Source: Tessaracoccus flavescens (GTDB lineage: Bacteria > Actinomycetota > Actinomycetes > Propionibacteriales > Propionibacteriaceae). From it: a stretch of DNA of 7,140 bases. Location: positions 1-7,140 of the forward strand of contig DYZF01000028.1 of the NCBI GenBank assembly GCA_020741375.1, given 5' to 3'. Below, in pieces: positions 1 to 6,191 of the stretch (position 1 is the first letter of the stretch; each line of letters starts with the position of its first letter). Position numbers and translations under genes: made by a program. The notes under the pieces were generated by a model. That model saw only the letters and a list, made by a program, of their open reading frames with translations, was not told the DNA's origin and did no database searches.

Positions 1-257
1 ACCGGGGCCGTTGCCGGGAGGCTGAGCGGCTTGCCGGTGTTGAGGTCGAAGCGCGATCCGTGCAGGTAGCACTCGATCGACTCGTCCTCGACGTCGCCCT
101 CGCTGAGCGGCACGTTGCCGTGGCTGCACTCGTCCTCGATGGCGAACACCTTGTCGCCGTGGAGAACCAGGGCAACCGTCAGGTCGTCGTCGACGTCGAC
201 GGCCAGCGGCTTGTCAGCCGCCAGTTCGTCGAGTTTGGCGACGGCGACGAAGCTCAT
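1..257 (-). CDS. Rieske [2Fe-2S] ferredoxin-like protein in the SUF operon (partial, C-terminus cut off by window edge)
   Basis: Eighty-five codons are visible, beginning MSFVAVAKLDEL. The Rieske cluster signature is complete: C44-S-H46 in the box CSHG and C63-Y-L-H66 in the box CYLHGS, sixteen residues apart (CxH-x16-CxxH). The two Cys and two His would hold a [2Fe-2S] cluster. The following stretch, FDLNTGKPLSLPA, is the usual strand after the second box. Small stand-alone Rieske proteins are about 100-110 residues, so perhaps 20 residues lie off the edge. The start ATG overlaps the sufD stop as ATGA, implying translational coupling. Automatic annotation often calls this family a non-heme iron oxygenase ferredoxin subunit, but no oxygenase is visible. 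Its place in a SUF operon suggests a role in electron supply to, or as a client of, Fe-S assembly. That role is inferred. The cluster assignment is secure, the function is not. Confidence 0.93.
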   Translation of the reverse strand, partial: MSFVAVAKLDELAADKPLAVDVDDDLTVALVLHGDKVFAIEDECSHGNVPLSEGDVEDESIECYLHGSRFDLNTGKPLSLPATAP

Positions 258-1432
258 GCGTCCGCCTGCGTGCGGGTGCTGCCGTGGGCCAGCTCGAGCT
301 CGCGCTCGACCTGCTCCAGCATCTTCTGCTCGATCTCCGGCACGCCGATGCGACGGATGATGTCGTTGAAGAAGCCGTGGACGATGAGCCGACGGGCCTC
401 GTCCTCCTCGATGCCACGCGACTGCAGGTAGAACAGCTGGTTGTCGTCGAAGCGGCCGGTGCTCGACGAGTGGCCGGCGCCGGAGATCTCGCCGGTCTCG
501 ATCTCGAGGTTCGGCACCGAGTCGGCCTGGCAGCCTTCGGTCAGCAGCAGGTTCTTGTTGGACTCGTAGGTGTCGATGTCCTTGGCCACCTTGCGGATCA
601 GCACGTCGCCGATCCACACCGAGTGCGCGCCCTTGCCCTGCAGCGCGCCGCGGTAGTCCACGTTGGACTTGGTCTGCGGGGCGTTGTGATCGACGAAGAG
701 GCGGTGCTGGATGTGCTGGCCGCCGTCGACGAAGTACAGGCCGTACTGCTCGAGCTCGCCGCCGGGGCCGGAGTACTTGGCGTTCTCCTGCAGCCGGATC
801 ACGTCGCCGCCCATCGAGGCCGAGACCATCTTGACGTGGGCGTCGCGGCCCACCTGCACGGTGCGCTGGCCGCCGTGGACCGCGCCGTCGGCCCAGTCCT
901 GCACGAAGACCAGGTTGAGGGTGGCGCCGTCGCCGACGATGACGTCAGTCTTCTCCGCGTAGTGGGCGGTGCCCTCGTAGCGGAAGACGACGGTCGCGGT
1001 GGAGTGGGCGCCGACGGTGAGCACGACGTGGTCGCGCGCCTCGCCGCCGTCGCCGACGCCCGTGAAGACGATCGGCTCGGTCACCTCAGCCTCGGCCGGG
1101 ATGTCGATGTGAACCGGGGCCGGGGACTGGCTGGCCGCCAGGGCCGACACGCGGTCCGACGGAGCCTCGACCGACAGTCCACGGGCGTCGTCGTGCGACA
1201 GCGGAGCCAGCGTGACGCCCTCGGGGCGGTCGCCGGACCACGACAGCGAGCCGGCCTCGGGCTGCTCGACGAGGAGCGTCTTGATCTTCTTCAGCGGCGT
1301 GAAGCGCCAGATCTCCTCGCGGCCGGTCGGCTGCGGGTGGTCGGCAATGTCCCACGACGGCGTCGGGTGCAGGTGCGACTCGATTGTTTCGATGGCGCCG
1401 GCCACGTTTGGGCGCGCGGTATCGACAGACAA
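254..1432 (-). CDS. sufD: Fe-S cluster assembly protein SufD
   Basis: The 392-residue protein is SufD, the non-catalytic scaffold partner of SufB in the SufBC2D complex of the cytosol, which builds Fe-S clusters from SufS-derived sulfide and iron. The N-terminal region carries the typical REEIWRFTPLKK motif (about 38-49). The middle is the beta-helix core (about 115-320), with a conserved section around VDYRGAL (258-264). The C-terminal part has GRFDDNQLFYLQSRGI (326-341), shared by SufB and SufD. H321, in GAGHSS, aligns with E. coli SufD His360, which acts with the SufB cysteine in de novo cluster assembly. The start is a TTG, chosen because a purine-rich ribosome site lies just upstream and no ATG is available in frame. 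A GTG at codon 10 is the alternative. The gene follows sufB by 40 nt and overlaps the Rieske gene by 4 nt. Confidence 0.96.
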   Translation of the reverse strand: MSVDTARPNVAGAIETIESHLHPTPSWDIADHPQPTGREEIWRFTPLKKIKTLLVEQPEAGSLSWSGDRPEGVTLAPLSHDDARGLSVEAPSDRVSALAASQSPAPVHIDIPAEAEVTEPIVFTGVGDGGEARDHVVLTVGAHSTATVVFRYEGTAHYAEKTDVIVGDGATLNLVFVQDWADGAVHGGQRTVQVGRDAHVKMVSASMGGDVIRLQENAKYSGPGGELEQYGLYFVDGGQHIQHRLFVDHNAPQTKSNVDYRGALQGKGAHSVWIGDVLIRKVAKDIDTYESNKNLLLTEGCQADSVPNLEIETGEISGAGHSSSTGRFDDNQLFYLQSRGIEEDEARRLIVHGFFNDIIRRIGVPEIEQKMLEQVERELELAHGSTRTQADA

Positions 1433-1455
1433 AGTTCTCTTCTCTTTCTTTCGTC
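1433..1455 (-). promoter_or_regulatory. Purine-rich ribosome binding tract that sets the TTG start of sufD
   Basis: Read on the minus strand, the 40-nt sufB-sufD gap ends in an almost pure A/G tract, with GAGAAGAG about 4 nt before TTG. It is a modest Shine-Dalgarno match with an unusually long purine run. It supports the TTG over the downstream GTG as the sufD start. I see no promoter or terminator in the gap, so sufB and sufD are probably on one transcript. Confidence 0.55.
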
Positions 1456-1472
1456 TCGAGGTGGGACCGGCG

Positions 1473-2915
1473 TCAGCCGACCGCGCCTTCCATCTGCAGT
1501 TCGATCAGGCGGTTGAGCTCCAGCGCGTACTCCATCGGGAGTTCGCGGGCGATGGGCTCTACGAAGCCGCGCACGATCATGGCCATGGCCTCCAGCTCAC
1601 CCATGCCGCGGGACATGAGGTAGAACAGCTGGTCCTCGGACACCTTCGAAACGGTGGCCTCGTGTGCCATCGACACGTCCTCTTCCCGGACGTCGACGTA
1701 GGGGTAGGTGTCCGAGCGGGAGATGTCGTCGACGAGCAGGGCGTCACACATCACCGAGGACGCCGAGTGGCGAGCGCCGGGCTCCACCTTGACCAGGCCG
1801 CGGTACGACGAGCGGCCGCCGCCGCGCGCAACCGACTTGCTGACGATCGAGCTGGAGGTGTGCGGGGCGCAGTGCACCATCTTGGAGCCGGCGTCCTGGT
1901 GCTGGCCCTCCCCGGCGAAGGCGATGGACAGCGTCTCGCCGCGGGCGTGCTCGCCCATCAGGTACACGGCGGGGTACTTCATGGTGACCTTGGAGCCGAT
2001 GTTGCCGTCGATCCATTCCATGGTGGCGCCGGCCTCACAGGTGGCGCGCTTGGTCACCAAGTTGTAGACGTTGGTGGACCAGTTCTGGATGGTCGTGTAG
2101 CGGCAGCGGGCGCCCTTCTTCACGATGATCTCGACGACGGCAGAGTGCAGCGAGTCCGACGAGTAGATCGGCGCGGTGCAGCCCTCGACGTAGTGCACGT
2201 AGGCATCCTCGTCGACGATGATCAGGGTGCGCTCGAACTGGCCCATGTTCTCCGTGTTGATGCGGAAATAGGCCTGCAGCGGGATCGTGACGTGCACGCC
2301 CTTCGGCACGTAGATGAAGGAGCCACCGGACCACACGGCGGTGTTCAACGACGCGAACTTGTTGTCACCGACGGGGATGACGGTGCCGAAGTACTCCTGG
2401 AACAGCTCGGGGTGCTCCTTGAGGGCGGTGTCGGTGTCGAGGAAGATGACGCCCTGACGCTCCAGCTCCTCGTTGATCTTGTGGTAGACCACCTCGGACT
2501 CGTACTGGGCGGCGACGCCGGCCACCAGGCGGGCCTTCTCGGCCTCCGGGATGCCGAGACGGTCGTAGGTGTTCTTGATGTCCTCGGGGAGGTCATCCCA
2601 CGTCTGCGCCTGACGCTCGGTGGAGCGCACGAAGTACTTGATGTTGTCGAAGTCGATCTCGCCGAGCTCGGCGCCCCAGGTGGGCATCGGCTTCTTGTCG
2701 AAGAGCTTCAGGCCCTTGAGACGAAGGTCGAGCATCCACTCGGGCTCGTTCTTCAGGCCGGAGATGTTGCGGACGACGTCCTCGCTGAGGCCGCGCTGCG
2801 CAGCTGCGCCAGCGGTGTCGGTGTCGTGCCAGCCCCACTCGTACTTGGAGAGGGCCTCCAGATGCTCGTCCTGCGTGGCGCCCAAGCCGGGTGCCTGCGG
2901 TGCGGTCTGAGTCAT
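1473..2915 (-). CDS. sufB: Fe-S cluster assembly scaffold protein SufB (no intein)
   Basis: From ATG 2915 (MTQTAPQ...) the protein has 480 residues, normal for SufB. SufB is the scaffold of the SufBC2D complex on which clusters form. Visible SufB landmarks are a motif near YEWGWHDTD (25-33), [13 protein letters not shown] (195-207), [16 protein letters not shown] (242-257), the C-terminal SVMCDALL and the HEATVSK motif (418-424). C390 aligns with E. coli Cys405, which accepts persulfide sulfur. H418 and E419 align with His433 and Glu434, and C246 with Cys254. An in-frame GTG at 2930 would add five residues and overlap the sufR stop as GTGA. GAGAAG lies only 3 nt before that GTG, so the start is not settled. 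M. tuberculosis SufB carries an intein. This one is contiguous and without any insertion. Confidence 0.97.
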   Translation of the reverse strand: MTQTAPQAPGLGATQDEHLEALSKYEWGWHDTDTAGAAAQRGLSEDVVRNISGLKNEPEWMLDLRLKGLKLFDKKPMPTWGAELGEIDFDNIKYFVRSTERQAQTWDDLPEDIKNTYDRLGIPEAEKARLVAGVAAQYESEVVYHKINEELERQGVIFLDTDTALKEHPELFQEYFGTVIPVGDNKFASLNTAVWSGGSFIYVPKGVHVTIPLQAYFRINTENMGQFERTLIIVDEDAYVHYVEGCTAPIYSSDSLHSAVVEIIVKKGARCRYTTIQNWSTNVYNLVTKRATCEAGATMEWIDGNIGSKVTMKYPAVYLMGEHARGETLSIAFAGEGQHQDAGSKMVHCAPHTSSSIVSKSVARGGGRSSYRGLVKVEPGARHSASSVMCDALLVDDISRSDTYPYVDVREEDVSMAHEATVSKVSEDQLFYLMSRGMGELEAMAMIVRGFVEPIARELPMEYALELNRLIELQMEGAVG

Positions 2916-2926
2916 ATCGGTACTCG

Positions 2927-3604
2927 TCACTTTCTTCTCGGGATCTTGGGGGTGGGTAGCGGCTTGGGTACGTGCGTGGTGCACACACCGTCGCCATGGG
3001 CAATGGTCGCGAGCCGCTGGACGTGGCTGCCCAGCAGTCGGGAAATCAGTTGGGTCTCGATCTCGCAGATGACGGGGAACTCCGCCGCCACGTGCGCGAT
3101 CGGGCAGTGATGCTGCAGCAGCTGATCGCCGGAATGCAGCGGACGGATCGACGCGGCGAAGCCGTCCTGCGACAGGACGTCGACGAGGATGTCGATCGCG
3201 GGTGCTTCGGGCGCGGAGATGCGCTCCTCGTGGAAGCGACGCTCCACCTCGGAGAGCTGGTCGTGTGCGAGTTCGCGGATCGAGTTGGGGCCGGCTGCAG
3301 ACACTAGGCGGCGCATCGCGGCGATGGCCAGTTGGTCGTAGCTCTGGCGGAATTCGGAACGTCCGGCGTCGGTGAGCGCGAACACTTTGGAGGGACGGCC
3401 TCGGCCGCGGGCGCCGTACACCCGCTGCTCCTGCGAGATGAGGGTGCCGTCGTCGAGCAGCGCCGTGAGGTGGCGGCGGACCGCCGCAGGCGTGAGATCC
3501 AGCTCGTCGGCCAGTTGCTTGGCGGTTTGCGGGCCCTCATTGAGGATGAGGTTGATCACGCGCTGACGGGTCGGGATATCGACGGCGACGACAGTGTCAG
3601 TCAC
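2927..3604 (-). CDS. sufR: SufR-type Fe-S cluster-sensing transcriptional regulator of the suf operon
   Basis: The 225-residue protein has an N-terminal winged helix-turn-helix (about 10-82): [24 protein letters not shown] is the HTH and the basic [18 protein letters not shown] the wing. A linker with helical character leads to a C-terminal domain with three cysteines, C167 (HHCPIA), C180 (FPVICEIE) and C208 (GDGVC), spaced C-x12-C-x27-C as expected for SufR cluster binding. Family members hold an Fe-S cluster and repress suf genes when the cluster is present, linking operon output to demand. The GTG at 3604 is preferred over an ATG at 3625 because AGGAGG ends 5 nt before the GTG, while the ATG lies upstream of that site. 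First gene of the operon, it runs directly into sufB (stop at 2927-2929). A DeoR/ArsR-like annotation is possible in automated pipelines, but context and cysteines favour SufR. Confidence 0.93.
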   Translation of the reverse strand: MTDTVVAVDIPTRQRVINLILNEGPQTAKQLADELDLTPAAVRRHLTALLDDGTLISQEQRVYGARGRGRPSKVFALTDAGRSEFRQSYDQLAIAAMRRLVSAAGPNSIRELAHDQLSEVERRFHEERISAPEAPAIDILVDVLSQDGFAASIRPLHSGDQLLQHHCPIAHVAAEFPVICEIETQLISRLLGSHVQRLATIAHGDGVCTTHVPKPLPTPKIPRRK

Positions 3605-3609
3605 GAACC

Positions 3610-3615
3610 CCTCCT
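3610..3615 (-). promoter_or_regulatory. Shine-Dalgarno of sufR (AGGAGG)
   Basis: A perfect AGGAGG on the minus strand, followed by 5 nt and GTG 3604. It is the strongest ribosome binding site in the window. It decides the sufR start against the in-frame ATG at 3625, whose extra codons would encode the Shine-Dalgarno itself. Confidence 0.85.
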
Positions 3616-3642
3616 CCCACGGCATTTAACAAACTCGATCCT

Positions 3643-3670
3643 TGTCTATTGTGCCCGTCGATTCAAGCAA
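3643..3670 (-). promoter_or_regulatory. Candidate promoter of sufR and the suf operon
   Basis: On the minus strand TTGCTT (3670-3665) and TAGACA (3648-3643) are separated by 16 nt. The -10 is imperfect (TAnnnn type). Transcription would start near 3636, leaving a leader of roughly 30 nt that contains AGGAGG. The -35 lies inside the palindrome at 3663-3681, so a bound repressor would block it. The call rests on motif resemblance only. Confidence 0.4.
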
Positions 3671-3681
3671 GGCTTGCCTAA
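3663..3681. promoter_or_regulatory. 19-bp imperfect palindrome, possible operator (DtxR/IdeR-like iron box or SufR site)
   Basis: The core GCAAG-G-CTTGC (3667-3677) is a perfect inverted repeat around G3672, and 7 of 9 symmetric pairs match over the full 19 bp. Compared with the DtxR/IdeR consensus (TWAGGTTAG-S-CTWACCTWA) it matches 14 of 19 positions by eye, better in the right half (ending CCTAA) than in the left. It sits between two divergent genes, overlaps the candidate sufR -35 and lies about 37-55 nt upstream of the ABC gene start. Iron-responsive DtxR-family control of suf genes is known in some actinobacteria. A SufR operator is an equally good reading. Confidence 0.4.
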
Positions 3682-3705
3682 GTCCACGCTTGGAATGGCC
3701 ACAGA

Positions 3706-3717
3706 TAGGCTGGGGCC
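3706..3717 (+). promoter_or_regulatory. Candidate -10 element of a leaderless transcript for the ABC transporter genes
   Basis: TAGGCT (3706-3711) fits the actinobacterial TAnnnT -10 pattern. The last T is followed by six bases and then GTG 3718, so transcription would begin at or next to the start codon. No convincing Shine-Dalgarno precedes this GTG (only GGGG close by), which fits leaderless translation. A weak -35 candidate TCCACG lies 17 nt upstream. Confidence 0.45.
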
Positions 3718-4422
3718 GTGTCCACCGTCCTCCAAGCCACCAACCTCGTCCTGTCCTTCGGCTCGAACCGAGCCCTCGATGGGCTCACGCTGGGCGCCGA
3801 CGCCGGCGCGGTGACCGCCCTCCTCGGCCCCAACGGCGCGGGCAAGACCACGTTCATCCGCTGCTGCACCGCCTTGGTCACCCCCGACTCCGGCGAACTC
3901 CGGCTCTTCGGTCAGGCCCCCGGTACGCCCGAGGTGCTGACAAAGATCGGCCTCATGCCGCAGACCACCGGAGCATGGTCCGGCATCAAGGCGGCCGAAC
4001 TCCTCCGGTATCTCGCCTCGCTGTACGAGAACCCACAGCCGGTCGCCGAGCTGACGTCGCTGCTGGGCATCGACGCCTTCGCGTCGACGCCGTACCGTCG
4101 GCTCTCGGGTGGCCAACAGCAGGCCGTCAACCTAGCTGGCGCGCTCGTAGGCCGCCCCTCGCTGGTCTTCCTCGATGAGCCCTCGGCCGGCCTCGACCCG
4201 CGCGCTCGGCGCGTGACCTGGGATCTCATCCGGCAGGTCAGCGACGCCGGGGTCGCCGTCGTTCTGACCACGCACGACATGGCTGAGGCGGCCGAGCTCG
4301 CCGATCACGTGTACATCGTCGATCGCGGTCGCGTGCAGGCCAGCGGTACGGTCGCGGACCTGACGGTCGATGGGACGTTGGAGGACGCCTTCCTCCAGCA
4401 CACGACGGGAGATCGTCCATGA
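3718..4422 (+). CDS. ABC transporter ATP-binding protein, DrrA/CcmA-like exporter type
   Basis: This 234-residue nucleotide-binding subunit drives export through the partner permease encoded next. All ATPase motifs are intact: Walker A GPNGAGKTT (37-45), Q-loop Q82 in MPQTTG, signature LSGGQ (129-133), Walker B LVFLDEP (149-155) with E154, D-loop SAGLDP (156-161) and H-loop H186 in LTTHD. The length is short for the DrrA group, which often has about 300 residues, and there is no extra C-terminal domain. It starts at a GTG and its stop overlaps the permease ATG (ATGA), typical of an exporter pair. A homologous pair sits next to sufR and a ctaA-like gene in mycobacteria (Rv1458c/Rv1457c region), annotated there as an antibiotic transporter without proof. 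The substrate here is unknown. The ATPase assignment is firm. Confidence 0.93.
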   Translation: MSTVLQATNLVLSFGSNRALDGLTLGADAGAVTALLGPNGAGKTTFIRCCTALVTPDSGELRLFGQAPGTPEVLTKIGLMPQTTGAWSGIKAAELLRYLASLYENPQPVAELTSLLGIDAFASTPYRRLSGGQQQAVNLAGALVGRPSLVFLDEPSAGLDPRARRVTWDLIRQVSDAGVAVVLTTHDMAEAAELADHVYIVDRGRVQASGTVADLTVDGTLEDAFLQHTTGDRP

Positions 4423-5177
4423 CGCTCGATTTCACCCCTGCTGCCCGCGCGGCCTCCGCTCCCGCCCGGGTGTGGGCCCATGCCAAGACCGAGGCCTCCC
4501 TCATCCTGCGCAACGGCGAGCAGGCGATCTTGGCCGTCGTCATCCCCCTGGCCGTGCTGGTCGGCAGCCGCCTGATCGGCGACCGGCTGGGCTTGGACAT
4601 CCAGCAGATGGCGCCGTCAGTCCTGGCCCTGGTGATGTGGAGCTCGTGTCTGACGACGCTGGCTATCGGCACCGGCTTCGAGCGCCGTTACAACGTGCTG
4701 GAACGCGTGGCCGCCACGCCCCTGGGCAAAACCGGAATCCTGCTGGGCAAGGGCTTGTCGATCGCGATGATCACCATCGGCCAAGTGATCGTGTTGACCA
4801 TCGCCGCCCTGGCGCTGGGCTGGAGGCCCAGCTTCACCATCGGGTCTTTCCTGTTCGCTGTGCTGGTCAGTTTGTTGTCCATGGCCGCTTTCGCTGGGCT
4901 GGCCCTGGTCATCTCCGGATCGCTTCGCCCGGAGGCCACCCTCGCGCTGGCCAACCTGCTCTACATCGTCGGAATGCCGCTGGGCATCCTGGTTCCCGCC
5001 ACCGCGTACCCCGATCCGGCTCAGATCGCCATCAATCTGCTGCCCACCGGCGCGCTGGGTGGTGCGCTGCGCGCCACGGCTGAGGGCGACGTCTACTGGT
5101 TCCCCGCCGTCGTCGCTGCCGTGTGGTGCCTCCTGATGATCGCTCTGGCGAGGCGCGTGTTCCGTTGGACGTCCTGA
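4419..5177 (+). CDS. ABC-2 type transporter permease (DrrB-like)
   Basis: This 252-residue integral membrane protein is the channel partner of the preceding ATPase. About six hydrophobic segments can be read, near residues 36-52, 64-84, 112-134, 141-166, 174-194 and 226-245, the usual ABC-2 arrangement. The stretch GFERRYNVLERVAATPLGK (86-104) between the second and third segments is the conserved cytoplasmic coupling region of DrrB-like permeases, thought to contact the ATPase. The N-terminus has a short soluble lead with a basic, Arg-containing stretch and no signal peptide. It ends in the basic RRVFRWTS. Its start overlaps the ATPase gene by 4 nt, so the two are co-translated. No substrate-binding or lipoprotein partner is present, which fits export. 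The substrate cannot be read from sequence. Confidence 0.9.
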   Translation: MTLDFTPAARAASAPARVWAHAKTEASLILRNGEQAILAVVIPLAVLVGSRLIGDRLGLDIQQMAPSVLALVMWSSCLTTLAIGTGFERRYNVLERVAATPLGKTGILLGKGLSIAMITIGQVIVLTIAALALGWRPSFTIGSFLFAVLVSLLSMAAFAGLALVISGSLRPEATLALANLLYIVGMPLGILVPATAYPDPAQIAINLLPTGALGGALRATAEGDVYWFPAVVAAVWCLLMIALARRVFRWTS

Positions 5178-5264
5178 TGCAGATCCTGATGCCGTGGGGC
5201 CGCCGTCGGATACCCCGACCGGGTCGGTAGCATCACTCCTGTAGCGCTGGAAGAAGGAATCAAC
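5178..5264 (+). promoter_or_regulatory. Intergenic region with candidate ctaA promoter and ribosome binding site
   Basis: This 87-nt gap contains AAGGA at 5254-5258, six nt before GTG 5265, a good ribosome binding site for ctaA. TAGCAT (5228-5233) is a possible TAnnnT -10, which would start transcription near 5240; no clear -35 is seen. Just upstream is CCGACC-G-GGTCGG (5215-5227), a perfect inverted repeat. It lacks a following T-run and would give only a short stem, so it is more likely a DNA-binding site or chance than a terminator. A direct repeat TCCTGATGC (5172-5180, 5184-5192) spans the permease stop. Confidence 0.45.
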
Positions 5265-6191
5265 GTGGATGTCTTGAAGAAGCTGGTCGACGGCGAACGC
5301 GCGCTCCGCGCGTGGCTGTGGGCCTCCCTCATCTGCAACATGGGCATCATCGTCACCGGCGCCGTCGTGCGCCTGACCGGTTCCGGCCTCGGCTGCTCGG
5401 AATGGCCCAAGTGCACCCCGGAGACGTGGACCACGACGCGCGCAGCGGGCATCCACGGCGCCATCGAATTCGGCAACCGCATGCTCACGTTCGTGCTCGT
5501 CGCTGTCGCGATCGGCGCCTTCATCGCCGCGTGGCGCAACCGCGGCCTGCGCTCGAAGCTGTGGTGGATCACGCTCGGCGTCGGCCTGGGCATCCCCTTC
5601 CAGGGTGTCATCGGCGGCTTCACCGTGTGGAGTGATCTCAACCCGTTCGTCGTCGCGCTGCACCTGCTGCTCTCGGTGGCATTGATCATCGTCTGCGTCT
5701 GGGCGCTGAAGGTGGGCTACGGGGTGACGGCGTCGCCGCTCGCTCCCGGGGCGCGGTGGCTGGTCATCGCGACGTTCGCCGTCGTGATGGTGGCGATCTG
5801 GCTCGGCACCGTGACCACCGGCACCGGCCCCCACGCCGGCGACGCCCAGGCTCCGCGCACAGGCTTCGACATCGTCGTCGTCTCCCGCATCCACGCATTG
5901 TCGGCGTGGGCGTCTGTCGCGCTGACGATCGCCTGCGTCTGGTTGTTCAGCAAGACCCGCCAAGCGCGGGCCGCCGGGGCCTCGCGCCTGCTGCTGATCA
6001 CGCTGGTGCTCCAAGGCGTCATCGGGTACATCCAGTACTTCTTCGGGCTCCCCGTTGTGGTGGTGGCCCTGCACATGGTTGGCTTGACGTTGCTGACTGC
6101 AGCCGCCGCGTGGCTGTTGGTCTCGACGACGAGGAGAACCGATGCCCACCAATCCGCTGCTGACGACCGAGCTGCCGTTCACGCTTCCTGA
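5265..6191 (+). CDS. ctaA: Heme A synthase, COX15/CtaA family
   Basis: The 308-residue membrane protein converts heme O to heme A, the cofactor of aa3-type cytochrome oxidase. It has the two-fold four-helix layout of CtaA with about eight membrane segments. Diagnostic motifs are TGAVVRLTGSGLGCSEWPKC (31-50), with the extracellular loop cysteine pair C44/C50, and EFGNR (68-72) around E68, which aligns with the essential Glu57 of Bacillus subtilis CtaA. Heme-ligand histidines are seen at H133 (VALHLLLS), H210 (SRIHALSAW) and H270 (VALHMVG). The remaining ligand, B. subtilis His60, aligns with N71. A charged 18-residue tail follows the last helix and overlaps the next gene. GTG is the start, with AAGGA six nt upstream. 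ctaB (heme O synthase) is not in the window. The family is certain; activity is expected but not shown. Confidence 0.94.
   Translation: MDVLKKLVDGERALRAWLWASLICNMGIIVTGAVVRLTGSGLGCSEWPKCTPETWTTTRAAGIHGAIEFGNRMLTFVLVAVAIGAFIAAWRNRGLRSKLWWITLGVGLGIPFQGVIGGFTVWSDLNPFVVALHLLLSVALIIVCVWALKVGYGVTASPLAPGARWLVIATFAVVMVAIWLGTVTTGTGPHAGDAQAPRTGFDIVVVSRIHALSAWASVALTIACVWLFSKTRQARAAGASRLLLITLVLQGVIGYIQYFFGLPVVVVALHMVGLTLLTAAAAWLLVSTTRRTDAHQSAADDRAAVHAS
6131..6136 (+). promoter_or_regulatory. Ribosome binding site of the M3 peptidase gene, inside ctaA
   Basis: GAGGAG lies 5 nt before ATG 6142, within the last part of ctaA. It is strong enough to fix the M3 start 50 nt upstream of the ctaA stop. Confidence 0.75.

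Noticed and set aside
284..1516. 410-codon plus-strand open frame opposite sufD
   Set aside because: Shadow of sufD with a Val/Leu/Ala/Asp-rich translation and no motif; SufD is well supported on the other strand.
1473..2915. Possible intein in SufB, as in M. tuberculosis
   Set aside because: The frame is of normal SufB length and continuous through all conserved segments, with no extra domain.
1212..3110. 632-codon plus-strand open frame opposite sufB and the end of sufR
   Set aside because: It is an antisense shadow. High GC leaves few stops opposite real codons, the product is Val/Leu/His/Asp-rich with no recognisable family, and the minus strand encodes unmistakable SufB.
3602..3625. 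ATG at 3625 as the sufR start
   Set aside because: The extra seven codons include the AGGAGG that serves the GTG at 3604, and no ribosome site precedes the ATG.
5215..5227. CCGACC-G-GGTCGG inverted repeat as an intrinsic terminator after the permease
   Set aside because: There is no T-run after it and, with a realistic loop, the stem is only about four pairs.
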